Source of the DNA: Gyrodactylus bullatarudis | Taxonomy: Eukaryota; Platyhelminthes; Monogenea; Gyrodactylidea; Gyrodactylidae | Reading direction: 5' to 3' | DNA: 64,000 bases | Assembly (NCBI GenBank): GCA_012064415.1 | Contig: SSNU01000077.1 | Span: 386,849 to 450,848 of the forward strand | Shown here: positions 1 through 15,000 of the stretch, one piece after another | How the letters are laid out: each line of letters starts with the position of its first letter | Position numbering within the stretch: the stretch's first letter is position 1 | Notes under the pieces: model-generated | Seen by the model: the letters and a program-made list of their open reading frames with translations, nothing else | The model's database searches: none | Told to the model about the DNA's origin: nothing | Made by a program: the position numbers and the translations under genes

Positions 1-3000
1 TCTTCCATTAAAACAGAGAAACGTTCATCATTCCATCTAGCCAATGGTCCAATAGAAGAACTGTAATATTGTAATATCAAATTGCTAGAAACAAAACTAT
101 TTTTTGTTCTTTATCCAATTAGAGGTAAAATGTAATATGCATCGAGTGCCTGAATACAGTAGTAACATTTCCCATATAATCCCATTCTTGATTATTCATT
201 GAGAATTGATTTTTCTGCTCTAAATAAATTGGATTTAAGCTCCCAGGGCATATTATGCATATATATTGCATGAGTTGTCTTGAGGAATCTTTTTGACTGT
301 GAAATTCAACAATTCGGTTGGCTTATACTATCATGATTATTATTTCGAGCTTGCCGACTCGAAGCAATGCTAGTGTTAAGAGCGAACGAAGGATTATTGG
401 TGAATAAAGCTTTATTTTCGTCGGTTCTCTTCAGACCAAACACCGACTTAGATACATTTATATACATGTATTCCTCACAGTCCCAAGAGTATGAGCACAT
501 TCAACCCCCATTGGTCAATCTTGGATCAATAATTGCTATTGGTCAGATTTTATAATGTCCCTTAAACCTGCATGTATATAAATGTATCTAAAGTCGGTGT
601 TTGGTATGAAGAGAACCGACGAAAATAAAGCTTTATTCACCAATAATCCTTCGTTCGCTCTTAACACTAGCATTGCTTCGAGTCAGCAAGCTCCAAATAT
701 TTTTGAGGAAATCAGGCAACTGTTGTCTTCAAAAGATTATTATTTCATTAAAATATTATTAGGATTTGGGATTATGAAAAGCTTTCATATAATTTCAGAC
801 GAGAATTTAATCAAATTATTCTATCAGAAATTCTGATTCAAAATCCATCTGAAGGATATCCCTGAGCAAGTGGGATTGTGAATAAATTTTAATTATGAAT
901 AAAAAATAATTTTGCATGCACAGAGAGAAATGAAAATAAAAAAAATTTGCAATTTGAAAAATAAAAAGAAGCTTGATTAGATAGACATATAATGAAAGAA
1001 ATCTTCAAGATTTTTTCACTTACTATTGTTTAAGAACAAAGATAGAACCGTTTGGCTTTACGAAATTGACAGAGATGTTGTACTGATTTTTTCCAATATT
1101 TTTCATCAGAATGTCTTTTGGAGATTTGAGAAGTAATGCTAAACAATACACATGTTATCAATAGAATATCAAAAAAAAGATTTTACACTCATGACCAAAA
1201 CCCATCAATGTGTACACTGGGTTTTCGGTTGAAGGGTCAGAACCGTCAGTGTAAGCTGTGATCGTCAATGTAGAAACTCGAGTGTGTGTACTCTAGCCTG
1301 GGGTGAAATTTTTGAACTCATGTTCGTACCGACTATTCTGATAGGAATTCTAAGCACTATTTTATATTGAGGCATATCTTTCTATATTTTCAATGAGTTC
1401 TTACTACAGTGATAGTCCTAAAGATCTGATGTAGAGTTAATCCTCAAAAAAAAGATCTCTTCTCGATAGATATTTTTTCAATTAGTCATTATTCACTCAT
1501 TCACTTTTCAATATTTCACACACCATAATTATCCTCAATTAACTTCTGTAGAGCAAAGATTACATGTAAGAGTCTAGAAAGGGTCTAATTAATAAGGTCA
1601 ACTATGTTTACGTTCACGATAAAAAATTGATAATGATTATTTTCTGATCTGTTCAATGAACTCATGGAAAATTTTCCGATCGAATTTAGAACTAACCAAA
1701 CTTCAAATAGGCATAACTTTCTTATTTGGTGAGCTAGAAAGCTAATTTTTTTTTGTATAACATGTCTCAAATTCTAAATTTTCAGAATCAATTGAGAAAT
1801 ATTCTATGAATGTTCAATTTCTATCTAAGATATGATTTTATTTTCTAAATCTAATTTACTGATCATTTTTAAGAAAATTTTGTAAAAATTCCGTATTTTT
1901 TCATTTAAAGACCAATTTAAAAATCTAATTCATAAATGATATTCTCTTATAATGGTTTATCACGTTTGCTCTTTAAATCACCTGCTAAGAATTTGGTTTA
2001 ATCTTCATGAATTTTATTTATTCTGAAAATTCAGAATTTGAGACATGTTATGCAAAATAATTAGCTCTCTAGCTCACCAAATAAGAATGTTATGCCTATT
2101 TGAAGTTTGGTTAGTTCTAAATTCGATCGGAAAATTTTCCATGAGTTGATTGGACATTAAATAAGAAATAATAAAAAAAAACAAGAATCGAAAGATTAAT
2201 TCAACATTTTAAATCATTGAAAGGCCTTACGTTCTTGTTGACAGGTGCAATAGTTGCTAGTTTGATTATTTGAGAATTCCATAGACTGCTTAGTTGTTGA
2301 ATTGACGTATTCCACATCAAAGTAGATTCGAGTTCCTGGCAGGGGCAATTTCAATCTGGTGAAATAGGTATTCTCCTCGTCATTCTTAAATGTTTGATGA
2401 TCATTGGGTGTAGAATTCTTGAAAGTTGACGAATATTTCTACAAAACAAAGGAGCATTAAAATATATTTATTTTCGAATCCTTTCCATACGATTTCTAAA
2501 TGTTTGTTACAGTCTACTTTTTACAATATCCCTAAGCTTAAACGGATGGATGCTATTAATTAACTTATAACATGAATTTTAAAAATGTAGTTACTTTGAT
2601 GGACAAATACATACATAATTCAGTTTGAATATTGAAATAAATCATGTCTATCTCGCATCTAGCCTCTGTAAAAGAAAGACATGGTGAAATTGATGACTGA
2701 AGAAGATTAGTTCTTAAACAATGAACAACTCATTTTTTTATTAGAATTAAAATAATCCAATAAAATTTGAATAGAGTTGCAAGAGAAAAGACTGTGTCAC
2801 AAAATTATTATTCGTATTTTCTTCAAATCCTCAAAATGACTTCTAACTCATTATCAGAAATAAATTTTTTTCGCAAAATCAACCTACAAAAGGTTCCTTT
2901 AACAAGTACAAGATGTACATTCGTTGAGAGAACGAAGCATTTTACCCACATATATTCAAAATTATCAATAAACAAAGAATTTAATTTTGAGCGAACGTGA

Positions 3001-6000
3001 AAATACTGATTTTTATCAACCAGAATCATACAAAATATATCAACTATTATATTGTACAAACTGTATTATATATTTTAAAAAATCTTATCTGAGTTGAAAA
3101 TTTATTGTTGATTTCAAGGTATGAGAGGAATCAAATGTTATTTTTCATCATAAGACTCTTATTCATTTTTTTGAAAAAACACTTCATTTACGTTGGAAAT
3201 TGATAAATCTTGATGATCCATGATCAGTTCAAAATCAAGTTTTTTTTCAAGAAAATGAATAAAAGTAATTATTTTCTTTGTCTAATGATGAAAATTAACG
3301 TTTAATTCCTCTCAGACTTTGAAATCAACAATCAAAAAATCGCGCCAGCTCGACATTTAAAATATCTCTAAAATTTTCCAAACATTTTTTCTTAAATGAG
3401 TAAAAGTGTACATCTTGAATCGATTAACAAAAAATCTTTCAAAAATTTTGATACCTTGAGGAAAAAATGAGGTTTTTGGTAAAATTCATGAATTCCCGAA
3501 TTCATCGAGAATAGCTGTACTTTAAAAATGATCAAGATTAAAAAATAAAGTAAAAGAAACAGAAAAAGTTAAAGAATAACATGCCAGATGAAACCGTACA
3601 AATCTCAAGCGAGTTAAAAAGAAAAGCGAAAAATGTCACAATGGATAGGTTGATAGTTCTGATCCATAAATTTATCTATGCTGTCATCTCCAAGAATTTT
3701 GTACAAAATTTACCGCGAAAAAAGATGTATTTTTCAATGTAATTATTCACATCTCATATGATATGTTTTCCGAAAATATATCAAAAGTTAATGTATAAAA
3801 TGAAAATGCAGACCTCTACTTTAGTGGAAATAAGTTGCATTGGTCAGACCTAGAACAAGAATCTATACTACAACCCATGTGAATAAATGCTTTTTTTTGA
3901 TTCAGTCTATAATCTTGAAAAATGTACATGTTATAAAATGTTTATATTCTCCTTGAAGAATATATTCAATACTTTTGGCCAAGATTGTATTACTTTTAGT
4001 TTACTAATGACATTTACACAAATAAATGTGGCAGTATAACAATGTTAGCAGAACATTAGAAACGAATTCCATTCTTTCCCTTCTCCTGCCTGTGATAATG
4101 TCAGCTATAACTACAGTCGATTTCGAGTTATCTCTTGCTGGATGTAGGAAATGAAAAGATATTTTATACCATTTTTAATAATTACTTTACTCTTCTGGTT
4201 GAATAAAAAAAAGGAAAAAATTAGTTTCCCAACAGGAATGTAGTTATTAATTACTGTCAAGTTGGGATAAAGAGGCAAACTCTTATTTTTTGCTTCCACT
4301 CCATGTCTGCCCTCTTTCAATTACAACATATAGGCTAGAGAGAGAGAGTCGAAATTTTCCACTTTTCTCAATTTCCTTGTGAAGTTGATCAAAAACTGAG
4401 CTTTTTTAAGAAAAATTTTTTCAATGAATTTTACTACGAGAAATTAAGATTTCTAACGTTTAGAATGAAAATAGGAGTTATAGTACTGTAAAGTTTATGG
4501 GTAATTAGAAGAATTTTAGGGGAAAATTGTATTTTTCTTGTTTAAAAAAGGCATATTTGATTATCCAAATAGAGTTACAGATAGATGGCAAGGGGGAAAG
4601 GAATAACTCCATAGTCACTTCAAAAATGTTGGCCACATTTCAGGAACTGTCTCTCGAAGCATTCACATAGATGAAAGTCACTACTGTGCCAAAATAATTT
4701 CTAGTTATGTAGAGGAATTTCCTATGAACTTGGATTAAGGATTCTTTTAGTAACTTGCTAATCCCTTTGGATCTTTAGTGATAATTTTATTATATCCTCA
4801 CATACACAATGTTGTTTATAACATTAGGAAATATTGAAAAAATATTTCTTTTTGGTGACTAAAACACCAAAATTTCTTCAGTCTGTCTGACGAAGTAATT
4901 AGTTAGCAATTATTGTTTATTAAAAGAATTTACTCCTCTATATTTTCAAAATAACTCGACTCTTTTCCCATTTTCAGAGAAGAAATACATGATGTAGGGA
5001 TAGATGACAGGCAGAGTTTAACCTCAACTCTGATTAATTGATGATTTCTCAAGAGGTAAAAGGTAAAAAACATAAAGAGTCAGTGGAATTGATTTTTTTG
5101 AATATTTTTAATGGAACAAAGAGATTTTCCCATTATAGAAGAAAATCCCTCATAAAAGAAATTCCAATTTTTAACAATCATAATTGTAAGTTTCTAAAAT
5201 TTCTAAAAAGACTATCATGTTAACTAGAAGAATTTTAATTAAATTTGAATTAATTTTTCATCAAAAACTAAAAATTTTGCTGATGTAACTGCATGCCATT
5301 GTTATTAAAAATTGCCTATCGAAACTATACAAGTCCTCCATGAAGTTTTTTTGTTCCACAATTATCAATCAATAAAAATCTCTGATATGACCTTAGAGGG
5401 AATTTTTAATTAAAAATAACCACTTGAAAAAGAGAATACATCTTGCCTGATGAGTCATTGAATATAACTTCTTCATACGAGAGAGAAAAAGAATATCAAC
5501 ATTTTGATGGGTCTTTTACCTTTGAACCATTCGCACGATGAAATGTTTTTTTTTCTATAAATGAGAACATGTGATTGGGAATTTGCCAAAGAGGGAAAAA
5601 TACAAATTGAAGAGTAATTAAATTTACAGTAAGAAATTTACTCACAAAGAAATGAATAAAGCTGACGTTCAGCACCTGTTGGTCAGATGGAATGAAGAGA
5701 GCTCTGGCTTCTGATTCCAAGCAAATTAGTTTAATAGTTCCTGCATTTCGTTTACAAATCTCTGTAGAATTATTCGGTAGGAGCTTGGATGTTTCTAATT
5801 TTAAATCGTATTCATCGTCTTTGGGTAGATTGGAGCAGTTATTATGATTGATTTGAAGTTCTTTCATAGCTAAAAAATCACCGTTGGAGCTGTTGAAAAT
5901 TAGAGACAATTTTATCCAAGAATTTCGATCATCTTCCTGAAGTTGAAGGAAACACGAGCTGAATTTATCATTTTCCCAAACTTCTAAATAGAGTATTTAT

Positions 6001-9000
6001 TTTAGAACAAAACATGATGAACTCTCATTGGTTGAAAGCAAATCTTGAATATGATTGGTGTAATAACTTACCATAGTATTTCCACGTTCTGTTCCACAGA
6101 TCTCTGGCCAATACCTTGAATTGATCGAGGTTTCTTTCAACATGAACAAAACCTCCATTGTTTAAGTCAAGCTGACAGAGCAGACTATTCGCTTCCTGCT
6201 CATAGCCTTTTTCGAATTGCCAAGCGTTTGTGTCAAAGTAAAGAGAGAAATGTCTCACTTCTTTATCATTCTCTCTTATTACTATGAGTCTAGAGATTAT
6301 TGATTAGTTAGAAGAGAACCTGATTGAAATAATTACTATATAGTAAACTTGGGAGAAATTCTACAAAATCAAGTGTCAATACGTTACAAATTAACTTTCA
6401 AGTATTTTAAAATCATCCCATCAAATTTCTTTGAGCAGAAGTAACCAGCGATGATGGTGAGATTTAGTAATAACTCGGTTCGTAAATTGATCCCGTGAGA
6501 ATTGGCGCTAGAAAAATCAATTTTCACCTAATGGTCAATTTTAGAAAAATTTAAAAGAAGCAGCTAGATGACCACAAAAGGAGAGGTACAAAATTTACTT
6601 GAAAAATCGAGGAAACCAGTGTGCTCATCACGAACACCACGAATGGTATACTCAGTAGAGGAAGAGTAATTTAATTCTTCAATCATGATAAACATGCTGG
6701 GTTACATGTCAGACTTGTTTCGTGAAGATTTTTCAAAATTCAAATGGACGATTTCTCGATTGAAAAAAGGTTCAAGAAACACTCAATGATTAATGATTCT
6801 GTAGAGGAGCTCTTGTCTAGGACACACTATGAAATGTATGTAATAGGAATCAGACAATGCTATATAATAAGGATGATACTTTAATTCTAGTGTATTATTT
6901 TCTGTAAATAGCGGCATTCAATGTCTATAGGAGAATTTAGTTTAGGAGACAAAATAGTTTTCCAATATTCAGAGTAAATAAGTGTCTTCGTGTAAAGAGA
7001 ACTCAATTCCATAGAAAAAGACAGAAAATATTCATAAATTCATAGCATCACAGACAATGAATCCTTTTGATTGATTGAAAATGAAAGCAATTCTGAGGAA
7101 AGTTAAGCTAAAAGTTTGAGAAATTTTCGGGTTCAAAAAAGTTGATCTTCTAGTCATGATTAAAGGGGAAAGATGATGGATTTCGAATAATATCACATAT
7201 CATATCGTAAAAATCATGTCTTTAGGAATTTAGAGATTTTCATCTATGAGAGAACAGAGAGAATAAAATGCCTCACTTGGATGATGATAATGATAAACTT
7301 CTCAATGATGGTGTTATTGTTCCATCAAAAAGGGGATAAAAAAATTAAACCGCTTCTAAAGCTAGTTGCCATGATGATGAGAGTTGACTATATTTTCCAA
7401 AGGAACACAATATTTTCTTCCGACTAGTGAGGAACACAAATATCTTTTGAATTCCATTACGAAATAAACCAAAAAATTGAAAAAAGGAAAAAAATTCGAC
7501 AAAAATTGAATTCAGAATTTAAAGGATTATAAGTTGATATTAGGGATCAACATAAGAGAAAGAGTTCGAATTTGTCTTGAGAAACCATTCGACTATTTTT
7601 CACTAAGGAAAATTAATTTTAAAAGTTTAACTTTTTCGTGAATCTTTTTAGCTAAATCTTGAATTCTTCATTTGATGATGATCCAAAAGGTCTGTATCGA
7701 ATGGCTCTAAAAATGCCAGAGGAGAAAAATAAAATAAGTAAATTCTCATCTTCATGTCAACTAGATTTTGTTTCAATTATTCTTCTGAAATTTTAAATTA
7801 TTCAACCTATTTTTTATGCTTTTATGGTTAAAGATTATTTGGAATCATGCCCACTTTTACGATTTGAAGTAAGAAATTCTTTTTAATTTTTTAATGAAAT
7901 TTTTTTATTGATTTCAAAGTGTGAGAGTGATCAAAATTTAATTTTCAGGATCACAATAAGATAAGAGAACCGAATATCGCCGACTAATTTTCGAAAGATC
8001 GACTGTTTTCGATTTATTGAAATTTCATTAATTTTCAAGTAGTGAAAGTGATCAAAAAATCGAAATTCAATTCACAAAAGATAATGGAGTAATGCATTAG
8101 AAAAGATTCAGTATATTCGGCTTTCTTGTCTTATTGTGATCCTAAAAAACAACTTTTGATCAATCTCTCTCTTTGAAATCAACAGTTACACAGTTGGTTT
8201 ACTGAAATTAAGTCAAAATATTTTGACGCTAGATTAAATTTTTAAGGACCATTCTGAAAATAAAAATTCTACAAGATCATATAATATTCATGACTGAAGT
8301 ATTATCCGAATAAATGAAACATTTTTCGATATTATGGAATCTAAAATATCATGTATAACGGTAAGAAACCTAAACATTCCCTGACTGAAATAGGTACTTT
8401 TTGACAATCTGGATTTCGAATCTCTATTTTTTCCATCATAGAAATTTTATTATACACATTCAGCCATGAAAAATCTCAAATCAAAATGTAGGATAAATTT
8501 TGAGAGCTAGTAAAATTGACAAATAGAAAGATTTAAATCAAACAATAAAAAGCTCATAAACATTTCAAGTTTTTGCGAAGAAAGCATAGAAAGTTTGGAA
8601 TATAACTGCTCAAGCCAATTAATTTTTCCCTTGAAAAAACTTACCTAACAATGAATAGGAATTTTTTTCATGAAATCAGAACATCAGGGAGTGTATCTTA
8701 AACTTGATTCAAAACGGTCACAAATATTTGTTTATGGTTGAAACATGCCCTAATAGGGATAATTGGACTGATATTTCCTATATCTAAGATACGATCTCAA
8801 ATTAATAAATGAATCTTTCATCAAACTCTAGCCTTGATTGAATCTTTCATCAATTATAAGACTAGAGTGTTTATTTCTGAGAAACTTAATGGGAATTCAG
8901 AAAGTTTAGATCTCAGAGAACTTTTAATAAAATAATCAGAGAAAAGAGATTACCTTTGAACTGGATCAAAGGTGATGATATTCGAGTTGGGGAAGGTAAA

Positions 9001-12000
9001 TCCATCATAAATTTGATTTTTATAGCCAGTCAGAACATTCTGGGATGATAGAATGCAACTCTCTACGCCTTGGCATTCAATCCAATACACTGATTTGTCA
9101 TCAATCCAGTCAATGTTGTGCCAGACAATCTAAACAAGTTATATAGAAAGTACAGTATTCCTTTTACAGTCATTGGTCATAGCCTGAGTAAACGAGAGTT
9201 CTCAGCACTAATTTACACCTTAGCTTTGACAAATGACTGATTTTGTAAATCAAGTTATACGAAAAGTTATACTTGACTTTAATAAATCGATTAAATAACT
9301 TTTTTATAAGTCAAATTGAGTTTAGAGTCACGTTTTTCTTCAAGGATCATACTCTAAGGGAATATAGTAAATATATTATCAAGTATTTGATCTATGAAGA
9401 TGTGGTAAAAGTCAATTCTGAATGAATATATATCTAAACTATGACTAACTTTAGTTTCCTTGGTTGACTGAGGAGCCAGCAATGTAGTTGAGTGATTATC
9501 TAGGTATTTGATGAAAATCCCAATTAGATATTTAACTTCAACTTTGTAATCATTGAGATATTCAATGGGGTTAGGTTGATTTGTCAAAAGTTTGTTGACT
9601 CTATAATCTCTTATATTTGGCGGCTCTTTTATATCTTTGGGATAAGTTAGAAATGTATAAAAAGTCTCGAGAGTATCTCTGACATAACCAATACTGACAT
9701 TTATTGAAGAGGTAGCCGGAAAGTTATTGATTCTTCCATAATTGCAAAGTTTTGTTTTCTTAATTGGCATGAGTTCATTATTTATTTTCAACGATGAGAG
9801 CTTTTTCATCCTACTCTGATAATTATCTGTATTACAAATAAGATAATCAAGGGAATTGGGATAGATTCCTTTGCGAAAATCCAAGTGAAAGCTACCTGAA
9901 TGAAAGAAAATTGTTATTATATGCATATCACAAGGATTTGTGGAAATTTTGAGAATAAATGATGATTGTATTGAGAATTCCGACAAGAGAAATCAATATA
10001 ATTGAGGATATATGCCTTCTCTGGTATAATTTACAACTATGCTTGCCAGCATCTAGCCAAGATGATGATGAAACTCGAGAGAGTAAACTAAATTTATCAA
10101 CAATTTGCTTAATTACAAATGGGTAGATAATTAAATAGCGCTTATCTATAGTAATCTTTGACTTCACCACGTCCACGAAAGGTTGACAAACCAATCTACT
10201 TAATTAGTCACGAAGGCGGACTTTAGAAAATTTTATTTTTCTACGCTTTAGGTTTATTGATTCTATCTTTATTATGTCATTCATGTTTGAAAAAAGCCTA
10301 AAAATTTTCAAATTACCGCACAATTTTCAATGAATTCTTACTACTACGTCATCACTAAAATTGTGAGTATCTTGATTTTCCAGCTATTTACACCGAAACT
10401 ATTAATATTTTCATAGTGTAATTCGTAGTCTCTTGATGCAGGATTACAGATTATAGGATGATTATTTCTCTTCAAAAATATAGTAAATATTCTTGGAGTA
10501 CAGAAAGAATAGAAAATACACTTGCGAGTTTTCCGGATAAAGAAAAGTTTCCTTCAGTGAAGATATTATCGTATTATCGATTACTAGCCAGAAAAATTTA
10601 ATGGAAGACAAACAAAGCTAGCTTTAAGATGGTTTTTTGTTTCAAAATAGTTCACTGAAGATCCCTCTATTGACAAAGGATCGTTTTATAATTTCAAGAT
10701 CAAAATGTTTCAATACTCACCATTAGACAAGTACATACTATCTATCTATGGAATACATAAACGGTCAAAATTTTTGCCAAGATCGTAATTATTTTCAGTA
10801 AGCTTGAAAGCAAACCATTTTAAAACCGGATAAATTCGGCATTCAAGAAATTCTAAAGCTTAATCTATATACTAGTTAATTAGTTCTTGTATCTGCTCAT
10901 AATTGAATTATTTCTTGCTGACTCGAATGATTTCAGATTTGAAAAGAGCTAAGGGATCAGGTCGTAGATGTAAGAGGAACTGACTTACGTGTCTTGAGAT
11001 TTTTCGCCATTATACACCCTTTTACTGAGCATAACGAGTAGATGAATTGACCATAGATGTCTGCTTGAATTTCATTTTGAATTTGATCCTTGATTGGAAA
11101 GATTTAGTTCAACTTTAGCTAAAGCTTTCCTCGATGAATTTGGGAAAAAAATCTCATTTTTTTCATCAAGGTCTTGAAATATTTTGGAAACCTGTTCAAA
11201 AGGCATACTTTGACCAATTCAAGGAATGATCAACATTAGACAAAGAAAATAATTACTCTTATTTATTTTTTTGAAAAAAAACTTCATTTACGTGCGAAAG
11301 TCTACTTACTATTTTTCGATCATTTTTTCTGCTTGGAAATTGATAAATCTTGATGATCAATGATCAGTTCAAAATGAATAAGAGTAATTATTTTCTTTGT
11401 CTAAGGATGAAAATTAAAATTTGATTCCTCACAGACCTTGAAGTCAACAAAAAATTTCAACACAAAGTTTAAAAAAATGAAAAAATCGGGCCAGTTCGAA
11501 ATCAAAAATGTCTTTTATTTTTTTCAAAAACTTCTTTTCCGAATTTTTTTTCTTAAATCAGTAGTGTACATCTTAATATTTTTCAAAAATTTTGATAGCT
11601 TGATGAAAAAATGAGAAAAATTTCACTGAGAATAGCTGTAAATGCAGTTCATTTTTTTTGAAATCGAACATTTTTATTTATATACAGAATTATAAAGATT
11701 AATGATTGTACAAATAAGAGAACAGAGAGAGAGTGTTTAATGTTGAAATTTCCTCGAAATATAGAGATATTAAATTGAATGTTCTACATTTTATTTGTTG
11801 GGAAAGAACTGCCGAGCTTCTTCGAAAATATTTTTTTAGTTTCAAATGAGAGACTCATTTAGAGGATTTGGAAGTCAAGTGGATATTTAGTAATAAAGCT
11901 TATATTTCACCGGATCTCGTCAGACTATTACACCGGCTAGATATATATAATAAATAAAATGTACAATAATATCCTCTGATTGGTTCTATCATTCCCGATT

Positions 12001-15000
12001 ATTCTACATTTTAGTCGTTAGTAGAATAAAATTTAATTGAAAAAGAAAATAGATTACGTTACAAAAGATGATTACATAAGGGGTATCTCAAATTGCTTCC
12101 TCCTCATCCTCTCCCCTTTGAATAGGTGGGGGGATTGTTAGCAATATGGATACAAATTCCTCCTGACTAAAATTGTAATTAATCCATTGATCAATAGATT
12201 CTATGAGTTGAGTTTAACGAATAGAGAGATGGAATAAATTTTTGAAATATTAAAAAATGTAGTATGAACAATACAATCTTCAATGAGAGAACAAATAATA
12301 AATACATTATAATTTGTGTCAGTGAGTAAATGGATTGATAACTACATTTTTAGCCTCATTTTCAGACCAAATTATCCTATATGAATTATTAATTGATATG
12401 TTGTATTGGATTAAAATTTTGTTCATTTTCAGCATTTTACATCAAAAATAGTAACCTGATCTTGAAAAATTATTGCTCGGAGTAAATATATTTTCAGGCC
12501 ATTCTGATTAATTTTCCACTTTACACATTACTTTTTGGTGTGTGTGTGGCTGTATCTCAGGAAACTTTAAACTTTAAGAATCTTGAAAGTGTATTGTAAA
12601 ATTATGCATTTTCCACAGATTCTAACTTACATTAATTCTCAATGGAAATAATCAATCGAGTTAAATTTTCATCAGAATCATTTGATTTGTATATACGATG
12701 AGAGATGATTTTCAAGCACTCACATTTGTATCATATTTGAGAAATTTGATGGATTTTTTTACATTCTCGTAGCGTAAGATAATGAAATCTTTTGATTTGG
12801 ATTCTTCCAAAAGATCCTCCAGATTGTTTACACTAACCACTAAAATTAGATGAGAGAAAAAGTCATTTTCAGTCTCTACTGTAATGTTAAATTTTTTAAC
12901 TAAAAATCTATCACAGACCCTGAAAAAGAGTTTTTTTCGCTTTCCGTGCTTAGAACCAGGATGACTCTTTTCCAGCATCTTGTTCACTATTTAAATGTAC
13001 AACAATTTTTAAAACTACCAACACTACAATTCTGGGATAGATTCTAATAATAGACAGATACAGAGGATTCTATTAATGTTAAAATCTATTCTCAGAGAAT
13101 AAAGGTAAAAATTCTTGAACTCGTAAAGTAATATTTCAGTAGGTACTTTATCCACTACGCCATACCTACAAATTAATTTCGTCTTTGTTATATGCAAATA
13201 CGCTTGCAGAAAAGTTAAGGTATTTTTAAATACATTTTCAAACTTAGTATTTATGCTTAAAGTGTCCCGTTGAATACATTACGGAGTTGAGCAGTTCTCT
13301 AATAAAAGTGTAAACTAATTCATTAATACAAAAAAATTATTTCACCTGACAAACATGTAAAGAATAGCAGAAAAATGTAAGAGGATAAAACTTACATTCT
13401 TTTGGACTAGAATCCTCATTCTCTGGTTTTTCTATCATGAGATACAAGTTATCGATAAATTTCAATTTTCCCAATTGATAAAAATGGACAGATGAATTGT
13501 TCATGTTGATGAGTACATTAGCTCCACTTTCTAGTTTTCCCATGATCATTTGGGCATCAAGGAGAATGGAAAAGATTAAGATTCTAGGAGAAAAAAGTAT
13601 AACTCTAACCTAAAATGGACTTGGGTAAACCTTTTTTTGAAGAATATGGTCATTTTTTCGAATGACGATTTGGCGGCAAAATTCCAATTTTTCGATCTTT
13701 TAATTGAAAACTTTTATTGTTTGAATGTGGAAGAGGGATCAAATTCAAACAGGAAAGCATAATATCACCGTGAAATTTCCAACAGTTTCACTATTTTCAG
13801 TTCAAAAAAATGGGACTTTGGCGCCAAATCAAAATTCGAAAAATGATCATTTTCTTCATAAAATAATAAAAATATTTTCTTCAAATGGTTAAAGTAGGCA
13901 ACGTGATTGGAAAAGCAAAATTTCATATCAAATCAGCATTATGTGATTGAAATAGCCCAGTGGGACTTTAAAGGTTAAAACTATCAAAAATCAGCTTTAC
14001 TCTGGAGTTAAACGTACTTTTCATGGAATTGCTTGACAAGTCTGAAGGATTCATTCGACTTTGTGTATATTTTTGTTCCATTTGAATGAGATAACGAAAG
14101 AATCATTTCATTATTTTCTAACAGATGGAACCAGTGTAGACTACCTTCTGCATCCAAACTACGCAAGTCATGACAAGCATTCTCATACTTGATCCACCCT
14201 GCCAGGACATGTATGATATCTACTGAGCATAGCAGATCCATATTAGTGAGGTAGTGTAGTGTCTTTTTATTCTGGCTTATCTCAAACATTTTCAGAGGAA
14301 TCTGAACTAGCAACAACATATGGCTTTCAGAGTTATTTCCAAATGATTTTGTGTAAAGCTGAAATCACAAGATAGGAATCTTCAAATAGGAATAGAGATG
14401 CTGTAAAATTTCAGTTTCTCAAGTAATATGAAACAGGAAAAAAAGGAATTTATCCATGGAACGAATATTCTTAAAATGTAAAAATGGATTCAATTGAATT
14501 TTTAAGGTGAAGCAAACTGTAATAATAAAACCCTGAGTAAATTGAAATCAGAACGTGGTCAGAAATCGAGCCATATTCCCATTTTATTGAACTTTGAGTT
14601 TAAAATTCCTCTTGATTTCAAATAGAGAAAGTGATTAAATTTTGATTTTAAGGATCACGGTTAGACAAGGAAACTCTTTTTCACTATGCAAATTTTCAAT
14701 GAAAAAAGCCATTTCCAGGGATCTTAAACCATCAAAATTTCGTTGATTTTCATGTAGGAAAAATGATAAAGAAATAAAAATTCGATTTTCACTCGATGTT
14801 GGGGAGAAACTCAAAATCTGATTCATCAAAATTTATTTAGAATAATGCAATAATTTTCTCAAAAATTCATTTTCCAAATATTTCATATCAACTAGCTTAC
14901 CTAGATGAAAAATCACTATTTTTACAAAATAACAGGAAGACGAGTAATCTTTGGGGTTTGGCTCAAAACAATTAGATTCTAGAATCCATAAGGATTTTCA

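Larger units (their letters stand above)
1..9895 (-). other. Distal propeller blades and FNIII repeats of the receptor
   Basis: Exons 9450-9895 and 8954-9129 hold propeller-like sequence (IDWIDDKSVYWIE). Exons 6072-6289, 5646-5983, 2231-2438, about 1197-1276, 1024-1138 and 1-60 encode FNIII-like segments rich in N-glycosylation sequons (NSSNG, NNSTE, NQTSN, NISVN). No hydrophobic transmembrane stretch is reached before the window edge, so the membrane anchor must lie further left. Confidence 0.5.

Noticed and set aside
5449..5500. CTGATGAG followed by GAGAGAAA, hammerhead-like
   Set aside because: No stem II pairing and no GAAA at the right distance, so it is a chance match to the short core.
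10490..10590. Minus-strand IFTEGNFSLSGKLAS frame as the missing receptor exon
   Set aside because: The only nearby acceptor introduces an in-frame TAA, and no good donor follows.
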